Of a stretch of 64,000 nucleotides of DNA, positions 36,173 to 46,435 are shown piece after piece. Position 1 is the stretch's first letter. The number at the start of each line of letters is the position of its first letter. Made by a program: the position numbers and the translations under genes. Origin of the DNA: Pycnococcus provasolii (Eukaryota > Chlorophyta > Pseudoscourfieldiophyceae > Pseudoscourfieldiales > Pycnococcaceae); NCBI GenBank assembly GCA_938743325.2, contig OW568867.1, positions 774,501 to 838,500 on the forward strand, read 5' to 3'. Under the pieces are notes generated by a model, which was not told where the DNA came from, made no database searches, and saw only the letters and a program-made list of their open reading frames with translations.

Positions 36173-37931
36173 GATGAGAGCGAATAGTTTGTGGCAAGTC
36201 TGCAGAGAGGAAGTGGGCGAGCAAGCGAGTGAGTGAGTGAGCGATTGATTGATGTATTGCTGTGTTTGGTTTGTGAAAGGGGTGCACGCAAGCAGACTAC
36301 CCGCACAGAACCGCGCGCACGCACACTACCAAGTGCTTTGGTTGTGAGGTTAGCGTTCGGCAAGGCGAAAGCGCGTGCAATGCGTGCGTGTGTGTATGTT
36401 TGTGTGCGAGTTACCCCCGTATAACGTACGTTCGCACGAAACTCGGCGTGAGCGATTCCCGCCGTCGACCCACCTCAGTGATAAAAATTCAAGCGGATGT
36501 TCGTCTTGACGCGTCGCGCGTAGCCTCACGTGTCTTGCAAGACAGGGGTGAGTGGCGCTGTGCTGTGCGTTAGACTTGTAAGCAAGTCACAATCAGTGCA
36601 CGTCACAAGTCACAAGCAAGCAGTGCTTAGGTGCACACTGCGGTATGGATCCTCGCTATGCGATTGCACGCAAGCAGGCGGTGCAGTGAGCGCGTCGAGG
36701 CGTGCGGACACGTGTGTGCAGTAATGTGCTTGTGCGTGCAGTAGTGTGCTGGTGCCGTGTATGTGTGTGCTTGTTCTTTCTATCTGTCGTTCGTGGCAGT
36801 GGGAAAGGCGTGGTGTTGGGAGTGTGGTTTGGGACCTGCGAGTGCAAGACCTGGGACTGTGCTTGTGTGTGCGTGTCGGAGCACTGCACTTGGGGGGACC
36901 GGGACAACGGGGCCCCCTTCCCTTCCCCCTTCCCCCGACCTAAACGCTGCACCGCATCGCATGCGAATATTCGCCTTCGCCTTCGCCTGTTCGCGTGCGG
37001 AATCCCCACTCTAGGCTACTTCTATGCACACGCACATGCCGCATGCCGGGTGCAGCCACTGGACTTGCATTGGACCTCGACTGGCACGACCGCACGAGGA
37101 CCCTGTCCAACGTGGGATCTGGCACTGCACGCGCGAGTCTCGACCTAACCGCGCGTTGTGGCGAAGGACGGAGGCTCGGAAGGTGGTGCATGCGAAAACC
37201 TTGGCACGGAGTCTTCGTTCCCACAATTTTCGAAGCGCGTTTGGCGGACGCGCTCTGGCATCGAGCAGAGCCCACATGAAAATAACAGGTGTCGGGCAGG
37301 GACAGGCACAGAACGGTCATTTCGCACGTTGCACCCGGTCCTGTTCCTGACGTGGCAACTCTATTTCGGCAAATTGCCGTTAATTGTATCCCTATGTGTT
37401 GTTCTGCCGAAGTATCTACGCTGATATCAGCATCGGATTCAGGCTAATCGGATTCTGTCGACGCGTTTCTGCTGGAAGGATTCCCTTCGCGGATGCTCCG
37501 CTCGCAGAAAGCGAGACTGGCAGTCCGGATTCCGCGGAATTCATTGGGAAGGCTCGTTATTATGCCCCATTTTCGCGTTTAGGGAAAAACACCGCGGCGC
37601 TGCATATTTAATTCTGGGCTCAGGTCGAAGTAAGGAATTTATCCATCGTCTCGATCAAAATGTTCGAGAGAGAAACGATTTCTCTCTGCACATATATTCA
37701 TCGAACTGCCTGGAAAAGCCAACGATGATCCGGTTTGGATATCACGGTGCTACGTCACCATCTGACCTGGTAGGCCTTCCTACCTTTTAGCCTTGCACGG
37801 TCACCCCAACACATGTCCCCCATCCCCTGCGCATCCCCTCCCATCCCCGAAAATTCGCATGCCGAATTCGGGTTTTCTTCTAAGCTCGTTTCCGGCGGGT
37901 TTGAATTTCGGGGTCCCCCAAGATCCTGCGG
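36173..37931. other. 1.76-kb intergenic region with an AT-richer island
   Basis: The first part (36173-37340) is G/T-rich with TGTGTG-like words. The stretch at about 37350-37760 has visibly lower GC and lacks long frames; it includes a 9-bp perfect inverted repeat, AGAGAGAAA-CGA-TTTCTCTCT, near 37669-37689 and a small hairpin GGTAGG-CCTT-CCTACC near 37769-37784. No gene is supported. Confidence 0.5.
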
Positions 37932-39527
37932 ATGGCGCCCGGCGGCCACGAAGCCGCAGCGCCTGGCAGCAGCAGCGGAGGCGCGTCATGGCTCTCCGGC
38001 CTCGCTGCACAGCTTGCGCCAGATATGGACGAGCTCGACGACGACTTGCCTGCACAAAGGCCCAAACACGGCTCTGCGGCCGGCCGCACCCGCACGGCTG
38101 GCGCCAGCGGAGGCACCAAGGTGGTGAACCCGCTCGACGACCTCGCACTTGCTCAGCAGCGTCTAGACGATGTGCTGAGTGGTGCAAGGGCCATCGGCGG
38201 GCTGCTTTCGGGTGCGTCGTCGTCCAAAGCTGCCGCCTCGACGTCGTCCACAACCTCCGCCAAGATGGGTAAGGGGGACGGCGTGTCGTCGGCGTTGTCG
38301 TCCACACAGCAAAGATCGAAGGAAGCTCCGAGAGAGCAGTTGCCAGTGTTTGCTATTGACCACGATGACACTTTAGCGTCAGAACCTGCCAGTGCCCCAC
38401 GTGGGCATCCCGCCCTTCCTCGGCGCCAGCAGCGTTTGCCAAACGCACGTGTGAACGCCTCAGGCAGGGCAACGGACGTGCGCGCGTGGGACGCCAACTG
38501 GGACACGTCTGCGGCCGTACCACGACGCGACGCAGGCGATGTTGCCGCAGTGCTCGGTGCTGATAGCAGCCTGATGCGAGACGACGACGGCACAAGGGAG
38601 GTGGATGCGGAGGAAGGAATCAGGAGAGAGAGGATGGCTCAACTAGAGTCGGAGCTCCTTGAACTGCAGCAGAAGCAAGCGATCGCCGAGTTGGAGGTGT
38701 GGAGCGCGGATGCGCCGGAACCTCCTCCACGAGTTCGTCGAACGCCAGCGAGAAAGACGGAAGATTTTGGTGGACTCGCGGCACCAGCCCCCGAGGCTGC
38801 AGCCGAGGCGGAGCGCGTGCTTGAGGCCCACGGCGTCGCGGTGCCCCCGGCACCTAGCTTGCGCAAGCCATGGGACGTCGTTGCGGCGTGGAAGGCGCAG
38901 GCAGCAGATGCAGACAACCCAGCGGCGCGCGCGGAGGCGGCTTTGGCGAAGTACACTGACGCCGCTCTTGATGAGCTTGAGGCGGGCGCGGCCGCGGTGG
39001 GTGCCGCGGTGCGACACGGCCCTCTGCAGAGCGTCATGGTTGGCGTTGATCGTGTCGCGGCGATGTACTCGTCGCTCGACCGCTCTCGTCGCCTGCTCGT
39101 TGTCGTGGGTGTGATTTTTCTACTCTTTGCTGGCGTTTACACGAATGACTTCCTGCTCGAGCTTCCCACGATGGGAGGGTCACAACCGAGCGATCCTGCA
39201 TTGCAAGGCTTAGGCGTAACGCTTGCCGAGGAGCGGCGCATCGAGGCGGAGACGGAAGAGGCGTCGCAGGAGGTGCTCGAGGCTTCTTCCAACCATACGG
39301 TGAGTGCGCACTCGGGACATGCTCAGGCGCAGGCGGAGCTCGACTATGCGAAGGAATCATCGGGCCAAGACGTCGCAGGCACGCCAGCTGGATCAGAGAG
39401 GACGAAGCAACAACAGTCTGCAGCCACGTCCCACGCGAAGGCGAAGGCGAAGACGAAGGCGAAGGCGAAGGCGAAGGTGAAGAAGGCGACGATGACGACG
39501 ACGAAGAAGGACGACGCGTCGGCATAA
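37932..39527 (+). CDS. Predicted single-pass membrane protein of unknown function
   Basis: ATG at 37932, 531 residues. The first 360 residues are polar and Ala-rich with a short coiled-coil-like stretch (MAQLESELLELQQKQAIAEL, about 236-255). One hydrophobic helix follows the basic SLDRSRR at about 385-405 (LLVVVGVIFLLFAGVYTNDF). After it comes an acidic region and a C-terminal Lys-Ala repeat (AKAKAKTKAKAKAKVKK) encoded by a GCGAAG hexamer array at about 39436-39478. This suggests a type II or tail-proximal anchored protein. I do not recognise the family. Confidence 0.7.
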   Translation: MAPGGHEAAAPGSSSGGASWLSGLAAQLAPDMDELDDDLPAQRPKHGSAAGRTRTAGASGGTKVVNPLDDLALAQQRLDDVLSGARAIGGLLSGASSSKAAASTSSTTSAKMGKGDGVSSALSSTQQRSKEAPREQLPVFAIDHDDTLASEPASAPRGHPALPRRQQRLPNARVNASGRATDVRAWDANWDTSAAVPRRDAGDVAAVLGADSSLMRDDDGTREVDAEEGIRRERMAQLESELLELQQKQAIAELEVWSADAPEPPPRVRRTPARKTEDFGGLAAPAPEAAAEAERVLEAHGVAVPPAPSLRKPWDVVAAWKAQAADADNPAARAEAALAKYTDAALDELEAGAAAVGAAVRHGPLQSVMVGVDRVAAMYSSLDRSRRLLVVVGVIFLLFAGVYTNDFLLELPTMGGSQPSDPALQGLGVTLAEERRIEAETEEASQEVLEASSNHTVSAHSGHAQAQAELDYAKESSGQDVAGTPAGSERTKQQQSAATSHAKAKAKTKAKAKAKVKKATMTTTKKDDASA

Positions 39528-39715
39528 GCCATTCATAACAGCCTTATGGCTTATGCCGGTGACACTTGTTACCGCACCGTGTGTAAACTAAGAGTAGTAC
39601 GTAAGAATCGCACGAACCGTTTGGGGTTGAGTAGTTGGGGTTTGGTAGGGCCGGGCGGGGGAGGAAATAGCGAACTTGTGGTGTCAGGTTGTGCAACGTC
39701 CCTTTGCGGCGCCAC

Positions 39716-40822
39716 ATGTCTCAACGTTGCGCGCGCCGTTGCCAAGTCCGCAGCCTTGGCCGCGTCGAGGCTAGGCGCGCTCGTCGCCGGACTTCCTTGG
39801 TTGCATCGTCCGAACGCGGAGACGATGGTGCGAACCAGGCGAGGCAGGAGCTCGAAGACGAGCTCCTGTCAGACGGCACGGGTGTGAGCATGCTATTCCC
39901 GCGCCAGGTTCGCCGGTTTCTCGCAGGTTCGGGTGCAGTGGGATGCGCGTTGGGTATCGCAAGCACCGCAGCTGCCGCTCCTCAAAGCACAGGCAATATG
40001 GTGGAGAACCTCACCATCAACGGCTTGGGGTTCGCGGCTTGCGCGTTTTGGTTTCTGCAAGAGTCTAACGAGGAGAGGGCGAGAGAAGTTGCAGAGATGC
40101 GACGTGAAAAGATCCAGAGGCAGATTGACCGAGGCGAGCGCGTTGAATTCACGACGGAGACGGGTAGTAGAGCGAGCAAGTGGAAGCAGGTGGATGACGA
40201 GTGGATTCTTCGCCGCCTCGAGCGTTGGGGGAAGCAAGACATGCTTCCTTCCATTGGTCCAGTAAAGGGACGACTGCTGCAGAGTCTTGTACGCGAACAC
40301 AACCCTTCGCTCGTCGTCGAAGTTGGTACATTTTTGGGATACTCAGCCTTGACAATCGCGCAAGCGCTGAGCGAAGGGTCGCGCGTCGTGACGATCGATA
40401 ACGACCTGCGCTTCGTCCTTGCGGCTAAGAGATTTTGCTGGCAGGCGAATCAAGGTACGCGAGCCGACGGCCAGCCGCGTGTCGGACGTCGCGTAAGCAT
40501 CTGGTATGGAGATGCCGAGGCTCACCTCAAGGAGATGCGTGAAAGATATAATGGGGTGCCTCAGATAGAAATGTTGTTTATTGACGGCGACATTCGCCAG
40601 TATGAGCAGTATCTCGTTGCGGCGGAGCCGATGATGAAGCGAGGCTGTATAGTTATCGCGGACAACACGAAGGTGTTCGGGCACGTGCCTGAGATTCAGT
40701 CTTACCTACAGCACGTACGAGAAAGCTCGCGCTATGTGAGCAGTACGGAGCTCCTGACGAAGTACGAGTGGAGAGATGATGTGGACGACGCCTTCGAGGT
40801 TAGCGTCTTCGGAGGTTTGTAA
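39716..40822 (+). CDS. COMT-like O-methyltransferase, possibly plastid-targeted
   Basis: The first ATG is at 39716; 368 residues. The N-terminal 33 residues are rich in Arg, Ser and Ala with no acidic residues before position about 18, consistent with an organellar transit peptide. A hydrophobic segment at about 100-115 (GFAACAFWFL) precedes the enzyme domain. The methyltransferase domain has motif I VVEVGTFLGYSALTIAQAL, then VVTIDND, an FIDGD acid motif and CIVIADN, the layout of catechol-type (class I, Mg2+-dependent) O-methyltransferases. The substrate is unknown. It ends only 35 bp from the convergent DM14-like gene. Confidence 0.82.
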   Translation: MSQRCARRCQVRSLGRVEARRARRRTSLVASSERGDDGANQARQELEDELLSDGTGVSMLFPRQVRRFLAGSGAVGCALGIASTAAAAPQSTGNMVENLTINGLGFAACAFWFLQESNEERAREVAEMRREKIQRQIDRGERVEFTTETGSRASKWKQVDDEWILRRLERWGKQDMLPSIGPVKGRLLQSLVREHNPSLVVEVGTFLGYSALTIAQALSEGSRVVTIDNDLRFVLAAKRFCWQANQGTRADGQPRVGRRVSIWYGDAEAHLKEMRERYNGVPQIEMLFIDGDIRQYEQYLVAAEPMMKRGCIVIADNTKVFGHVPEIQSYLQHVRESSRYVSSTELLTKYEWRDDVDDAFEVSVFGGL

Positions 40823-40857
40823 CAATTCTTTTTTTTTCTATCGTACTTTCTTAACTG

Positions 40858-41886
40858 TTACACACTGCCGTTGCTCTCCGCGAGCTTTGCACGCCTCAGC
40901 CATTCCTTAGCATCCTCGCGGCGGCCTTCACGCAGGCATTGCTTCGCCAACGCGCGAAGGTCCTCTGCTGTTGTTGGAGGAGTTTCTGAGACGATGGTAT
41001 TAGCGGTGTCGTTCTCCTTTGCTGGATGCGGCTCCGGCGCCCGCTCTTGCTGCGCCGCCTCCGCGAGCTGCGCCCTCCTGATCATATCTTTCGCCTCTTC
41101 TCTTTTTCCATCCCTTAAGTATTGTTTCGCGCGTTCGCGGTACTCCTCCGGCGTGACTTGTTCTTGCTTTTCCTCCTCCTGCTGCTCATCGTTTGCCGCA
41201 GCTACTTCACCGCCGCCGCCGCCACTGCCGTCATCGTCGTCGTCGTCACTCATGGCTTCCAGTCTCCTTCTCAGCGCCTCTTCGTCGTCGAGTTTCTCTT
41301 CGTCAACCGGCGCCGCCGCCGCCGCCGCGGCTGCTCGTTCGTTTCGTTTCGCTTCAGCTTTTTTCGCTTTCCTCAGCATATCTTTCGCCTCTTCTCTTTT
41401 TCCTTCCCTTAAGTATTGTTTCGCTCGTTCGCGGTACTCCTCCGGCGTCACATTCGCTTCTTCCTCGTCGTCGTCGTCCATGTCTTCAAGTTGTTTTCTC
41501 AACAGAGTTTCTTCGTCGTCTTCAAGGGAAGCATTTCCCATGGCAGCTAGTGCAGCTCTCAAAGAGGCTTCTTCGTCACACATCGCCGGCTCGGAGTCGC
41601 CCATGGAGTTGAGGAGCGCGAGCAGACTTTGTTCGTCTGCGTCTCCGTGGTCCGAGGAGTTTGGTAGAGCTTGTATAGACTTCAACAAGTTTTCTTCTTC
41701 TCGCTGTTGTGCTTCATCGTGTTGTTTTAGCTGAGATAGTGCTAGCAGGAGTTCCTGTTCTTCTTGGTCGGAAGCGTCTCTGATTCTGCCGACTCTGCCG
41801 GTGCCTGCCATGTGCTTGGTTCGGCGCGCTTCCTCCGAGGAGAGCGCGCCAACGCCAACGCCAACGCCGGCGTCGCGTAACGGCAT
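40858..41886 (-). CDS. DM14-like helical repeat protein
   Basis: The first ATG is at 41886 (342 residues); an ATG at 41811 is possible. The sequence is acidic and helical, with three copies of a helical hairpin: VTPEEYRERAKQYLREGKRE followed by AKDMLRKAKKAEA, a nearly identical second copy, and a diverged third (DLRALAKQCLREGRREDAKE, WLRRAKLAES). The unit resembles the DM14 motif of CC2D1 proteins and MIT-type helices that bind ESCRT-III; the D/E-rich LxxxLExM segments before each copy add to this impression. A role in endosomal sorting is therefore inferred, not shown. The two near-identical copies share 72 of 75 bases. A Ty1/copia element lies 48 bp upstream of the start. Confidence 0.65.
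   Translation of the reverse strand: MPLRDAGVGVGVGALSSEEARRTKHMAGTGRVGRIRDASDQEEQELLLALSQLKQHDEAQQREEENLLKSIQALPNSSDHGDADEQSLLALLNSMGDSEPAMCDEEASLRAALAAMGNASLEDDEETLLRKQLEDMDDDDEEEANVTPEEYRERAKQYLREGKREEAKDMLRKAKKAEAKRNERAAAAAAAAPVDEEKLDDEEALRRRLEAMSDDDDDDGSGGGGGEVAAANDEQQEEEKQEQVTPEEYRERAKQYLRDGKREEAKDMIRRAQLAEAAQQERAPEPHPAKENDTANTIVSETPPTTAEDLRALAKQCLREGRREDAKEWLRRAKLAESNGSV
41084..41158. repeat. 75-bp near-identical repeat, copy 1 (within DM14-like gene)
   Basis: Matches 41377-41451 at 72 of 75 positions by eye, in the same orientation. It encodes the conserved helical hairpin of the protein. Confidence 0.85.
41377..41451. repeat. 75-bp near-identical repeat, copy 2 (within DM14-like gene)
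   Basis: Partner of 41084-41158, 218 bp away. The similarity at silent sites points to recent duplication or gene conversion. Confidence 0.85.
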
Positions 41887-41934
41887 AACGTTTTTGTTGG
41901 TCTGCCCGAGTCCCTGGGGCGCCACGTGTGGGCG

Positions 41935-42143
41935 TGTCGAGATTATACCTTATATGCCTTGTGGGGAACCGTTGTTGAGGACTCGGGATCCCAGAGGGAA
42001 AGGGGACGCAATAGGTCGATTGGTCAAGATGGGCATCCTGACCAACCGACCTAAACTCCCGACTAGGGATAAGGGGGCGCGGCCCCTGGTTGTATAAGTT
42101 GTAAGACTACTCTTTTCTTTTCTTTTTCTACTTATTCTCTTCA
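41935..42143 (+). repeat. 5-prime LTR (copia)
   Basis: 209 bp, TG...CA ends, with a TTATATG motif near the start that may act as a promoter element. Identical by eye to the 3-prime LTR. Confidence 0.95.
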
Positions 42144-42156
42144 GGTTATGAGCCTC
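42144..42156 (+). other. Primer-binding-like site, half-tRNA-iMet type
   Basis: GGTTATGAGCCTC immediately follows the LTR. It is complementary to the CAT anticodon-loop region of a methionine tRNA and resembles the site of Drosophila copia, which is primed by an internal half of initiator tRNA-Met rather than a tRNA 3-prime end. Confidence 0.55.
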
Positions 42157-42690
42157 AAGTTGTGAAACAGCTACGCTACCTTAAGTCAGCCTACGAAACT
42201 TCACAGTCTTTGAGTACACTTACTTGGCCGCCGAATACACTTTACAGCTCACAAATATATTGACTACAGAAAAAACGCGAAAAGAAACTGCGTAGTGAAA
42301 AACAGCTTTCGACCTATTTTCCCGTTGTGGAAGGTGGTCAGACCACTTCGAGAAACCTTATCCTGGCAAGATACGGTTATCCAAACCTAACATCTTGAAG
42401 TGCTGAACATAAAAAAGTTATTCTGCGCAGTTTCCAACCGTTTTTGGCTTGGTCAACCTTGATACTATTTTCAGCCGTCTACTTACGCCTCGCAAGACGC
42501 CATACCTGAACTGGCGGCGCCGGTGGGGACTTTTCAGAATTCGGGGTTCACACATCGCGAGTTTAGGGGTTTGGATTCTCTACTTTTGGAAAAAACACAA
42601 ACCCGATTATCGAGCTCTCCTCATTAGGGTTCCCAGAAACATAACCCTAGTTAGCAACTTCTGAATCACTTTTGGACAAGTTGTGACGTC

Positions 42691-43155
42691 ATGCCTGAAC
42701 TGGACAACTCAAAACCACCGCTATTTGTACCGTCTAAACGCTCTTACAACGATTTCGTTCTGGCTTGGCGCGGTCACTCGCGAAAGCGAAACTACTCGCA
42801 GTTGTTGGAGTGGGCAGAAAATCCGGACAACGCACCGGAAGCACTCACTCAACAGCAGCAGACGTGGAACTCACGATTTTTCTCCGACTTGGTTGACTCC
42901 CTGTATAACGGAGAAACTGATGACGCTGCCACCGCAGCTCTTGCAGCCATGGATGCGGCGGCAGACGACGGAATGCAGCTTTGGACAGCTCTAAACAAAC
43001 GAACCCAACTGCGGCAAGTACATCGTCGACAACGCATCACCATATACACTCACTGGATCCTTGCACCATCTCTACGACGTTCACCAGCTCGAGAAACCGA
43101 AAGAGATCGGCGGCATAAAAAAGGATTCCACCATCAAATGCACGCACGTTGGTAA
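42691..43155 (+). CDS. Gag-like leading frame of the copia element
   Basis: Open frame of 154 codons starting at an ATG, located between the LTR leader and pol. Its first 100 or so residues (helical, acidic) fit a copia gag N-terminus by position; sequence similarity is weak. Part of an old-virus-like element and shorter than a normal gag. Confidence 0.5.
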   Translation: MPELDNSKPPLFVPSKRSYNDFVLAWRGHSRKRNYSQLLEWAENPDNAPEALTQQQQTWNSRFFSDLVDSLYNGETDDAATAALAAMDAAADDGMQLWTALNKRTQLRQVHRRQRITIYTHWILAPSLRRSPARETERDRRHKKGFHHQMHARW

Positions 43156-46129
43156 GATCGACTTTACCACGCACGAAGGCGCGCTAACAGTTTCCAATGC
43201 ATATTATTCGGCAGAACTCGCTGGGTTCGTAAGCATCTTGAGTTACATAGTGATGCGCGATGCTGGCGCTGTGCTTGTCGATAAAAAGACGGATCCGTAC
43301 ATACTCCTGCCAAACAGCGACATTATGTTTCTAAAGGAGATGGACTCCGGTCACCTTTACACCGAGCTCACATCGCTTACGAACGTAGACGAAGCCTACC
43401 CGACGCTGCCTATCAACGCAGGGCAATGGCACGCACGACTGGGACATCTGCACCCACGCCGCATTGAAAATTTTCCCAGCGACGCTGAGCAAATCCCGGC
43501 TGATGCAGAGTGTCCAGCCTGCCAGTTGCACAAGTCCAAACGCACTCGCCGCGAACCGGCGCAATCAGTCACCGAGTACAAGATAGGGGAAGTCTGGAGC
43601 ACGGACGCAATCCGACCTGGCACCATCAGCGTATCGGGCGTCACCACGTTCTTCCCTTTCATCGACTATGGCAGTCGTTTTGTGTTTGATTATTACGCCG
43701 TCTCGAAGGAAATCACAGAGTACATGGCAATACTCAAGCAATGGGTATCTGACATTCACACCGTCCGCAACACAGTTAACCCCGACATAAACTGGCCGAA
43801 GCAATTACGAACGGACCACGAACAACTTTTTATGCATCCGGATTGTGTCGCTTTCTTGAACTACCATGGCATCACTGCAGTCCCGGTACCTCCGTACCAG
43901 CACCACAAAGTCGGGCGCGTCGAGCGCCGATACGGCATTATTCACCAACACGCTCTGATCATGATGGAAACCGCCCAGATCTACGACCGCGTCTGGCCAG
44001 CGGCATACAGCTTCGCAGTCTTCCACACCAACTCTGCGAAACAATACCCATCTGCGATCGTACATGGAGTTAACACTGACTCCCAGGGCATGTACCCATC
44101 ACCAAATTCGATGTTTCTTAAGCGCGAAACCGACTTGAATTTCACGCGAATCCCATTTTGCGTCTCGTACGTCCATTTCGAGCAGCATTCAAAATTCCAG
44201 CAGCGCAGCAATCGTGGCGTCTTCGTCGGCTATAGCAAAGATGTCCCTGGCTCCTACGTAATCTGGCAGCCAGACGAAAATAAAACAAAGCTCTCTGCTC
44301 ACGTTACATGCATGGAAAAACTTAAGGAAGACGGCACGCTGCTGCATCCCGCACACATCTTTTACCCAGAACTGGCACGCACGAAAGTATCTAAATCGGC
44401 ATGTGTTTTCAACATTGGCACAAACATTGGTCCAGGCGGTCGGCGCATCGCCAAAACATCCGTTACACACGTGCCGAGTACGAATCTACTGGAATTGGGC
44501 GGCGAACCAGATACACATTCCCAGAAGACAACGCACTCAGCACTCGATTACGCATTCGCTACCGACGTCAGCGAGACCCCCGGATTCGAACCTCGCACGT
44601 ACGAGGAAGCCATCCACTCGAAAGACCATGAACGATGGATACTTGCCATTGACAGTGAGTTAAACTCGCACCAGCTAAACGGCACATGGATCGTCATAGA
44701 CAACGACGGTACTGTTAAGAATTTAATTGGATGCAAATGGGTTTTCAAAATCAAGCTGAATTCTGATGGATCGATCGCTCGATATAAAGCTAGACTAGTA
44801 GCACAGGGTTTCTCGCAGATTCATGGCGTGGATTACAGCGAGACATACGCCCCGGTGGTTCAGTACCAAACATTACGAACGCTACTGGCGATCTATTCCG
44901 CACGTGGCTTCTACTTCGGACAAATTGACGTGGAGACCGCATACCTTTACGCTTTGGTACAAGAACTAATCTACATGAGGCCGCCGAAAGGAACAAACTA
45001 CGGGCCTAATAAGATCTGCAGATTGCTGAAGTCTCTCTATGGCCTTAAACAGGCTGGGAGAAACTGGTACCTAGATCTGAAGGATTACCTAGTCGAGCTT
45101 GGCTTTAAACCAGGGGAAGTTGACATTGGGATGTACTCAGCTGCTGTCGGAACGGAGAACGAAATTTGGATTTTGGTCTATGTGGATGACATCATCTTCG
45201 CATCCAAGAACGAGCAGACAAAAGACATCTTCGCCGGACACCTCCGCAAGAAGTACAGAATTACCGAACCAGCACAACTGACATGGGCACTCGGAATGAA
45301 GGTATCGTTCGCAGCAGATGGCATCATCCTCACTCAAGATCTTTACGTGAGTAAGATACTTGAAAGGTTTGGTTTCACATCGGCCGCAAAATCAGCGACG
45401 ACTCCGCTGGCCCACGGAACGACACTTACGCGGGCAGATGAAGAAGACGCTGAGGCGCGTCACCTCGCCCAGCAGTTTGTGGGTGCAATCCTCTACGCGG
45501 CAGTCATCAGCAGGCCAGACCTGTCATCGACCGTACGAGCGATGTCACACGTCATGTCTAAACCACCATCGAACTTCGAAGCCTGCAAGAAGCATGTACT
45601 GCGGTACCTTTCTGGAACAATCAACCGAGGAATAAAGTACAACACCAACTCGAACGTACCGCTCAAGCTCATCGGATACTGCGACGCAAGCTGGGGAGAC
45701 AACCACGAGAATCGCCGATCCACATCGGGATACATTTTCTTCTTGAATGGTGGACCGATTTCATGGGCGTCTTACCTGCAGACAACCGTAGCCTTATCAA
45801 CAGTTGAATCTGAAGTCATGGCACTTACGGAAGCTATCAAGGAGGCTATCTACATCCGTCGACTTCTGGAGTCACTTGGCGCAGCGCAAGAAGGTCCGAC
45901 TATCATTTACACGGATTCAACAGGAGCTGAAGCGCTCGTCGATCATCCGACGTCGCACAGGCGAACGAAACACATCGAGATCCGACGCGAGTTCATCAAG
46001 TATCACATCGAACACGAAACGGTCAAAATCGAACGAGTGAGCACAAAGGATCAGCTCGCTGACATCATGACGAAGCCTCTGAGGCAAGACATTCACAATT
46101 ACCTCGTGCAAATGATTCTGCACGGTTAA
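43061..46129 (+). CDS. Copia pol: integrase, reverse transcriptase, RNase H
   Basis: Long frame of about 1020 codons. A pre-integrase segment with WHARLGHLHPRR and a CPAC pair comes first. The integrase core follows (about 43600-44060), then the reverse transcriptase with KARLVAQGFSQIHGVDYSET, LYGLKQAGRNWY and the YVDD catalytic box (about 44690-45330), and finally RNase H with CDASWGD, STVESE and TDSTGA (about 45670-46090). Integrase before reverse transcriptase is the Ty1/copia order. The frame is long and well conserved, in keeping with the young age given by the LTRs. Confidence 0.93.
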   Translation: MHHLYDVHQLEKPKEIGGIKKDSTIKCTHVGKIDFTTHEGALTVSNAYYSAELAGFVSILSYIVMRDAGAVLVDKKTDPYILLPNSDIMFLKEMDSGHLYTELTSLTNVDEAYPTLPINAGQWHARLGHLHPRRIENFPSDAEQIPADAECPACQLHKSKRTRREPAQSVTEYKIGEVWSTDAIRPGTISVSGVTTFFPFIDYGSRFVFDYYAVSKEITEYMAILKQWVSDIHTVRNTVNPDINWPKQLRTDHEQLFMHPDCVAFLNYHGITAVPVPPYQHHKVGRVERRYGIIHQHALIMMETAQIYDRVWPAAYSFAVFHTNSAKQYPSAIVHGVNTDSQGMYPSPNSMFLKRETDLNFTRIPFCVSYVHFEQHSKFQQRSNRGVFVGYSKDVPGSYVIWQPDENKTKLSAHVTCMEKLKEDGTLLHPAHIFYPELARTKVSKSACVFNIGTNIGPGGRRIAKTSVTHVPSTNLLELGGEPDTHSQKTTHSALDYAFATDVSETPGFEPRTYEEAIHSKDHERWILAIDSELNSHQLNGTWIVIDNDGTVKNLIGCKWVFKIKLNSDGSIARYKARLVAQGFSQIHGVDYSETYAPVVQYQTLRTLLAIYSARGFYFGQIDVETAYLYALVQELIYMRPPKGTNYGPNKICRLLKSLYGLKQAGRNWYLDLKDYLVELGFKPGEVDIGMYSAAVGTENEIWILVYVDDIIFASKNEQTKDIFAGHLRKKYRITEPAQLTWALGMKVSFAADGIILTQDLYVSKILERFGFTSAAKSATTPLAHGTTLTRADEEDAEARHLAQQFVGAILYAAVISRPDLSSTVRAMSHVMSKPPSNFEACKKHVLRYLSGTINRGIKYNTNSNVPLKLIGYCDASWGDNHENRRSTSGYIFFLNGGPISWASYLQTTVALSTVESEVMALTEAIKEAIYIRRLLESLGAAQEGPTIIYTDSTGAEALVDHPTSHRRTKHIEIRREFIKYHIEHETVKIERVSTKDQLADIMTKPLRQDIHNYLVQMILHG

Positions 46130-46435
46130 ACGGCCTCCAGTGAACCGACTGGTTGAGGTAACAGGCCACCTCACAATAACACAGACATCTCAGAAGATAA
46201 GGTCAATACACATACCAAAAGAAACAAAAATCAAAACATCACAAAATCAAATACAAATCGAAAACATCACGAAAACGAATACAAATTCAAAACATTACAA
46301 AAACGAATAAAAATTAATCAACCATACAAGACCTTGACAAACCAAATAAGAAGAACGAAGAAATGAAGATACAAACTAAACAACTAAACAACGCTACTTG
46401 CCAGCTTTCATACCAGGCATAGCAGCGAGGGGAAG

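Noticed and set aside
36702-37148. 148-codon frame upstream of the one-helix protein
   Set aside because: It is a Cys/Val/Arg-rich translation of GTGTGC-type low-complexity DNA, with competing frames on both strands.
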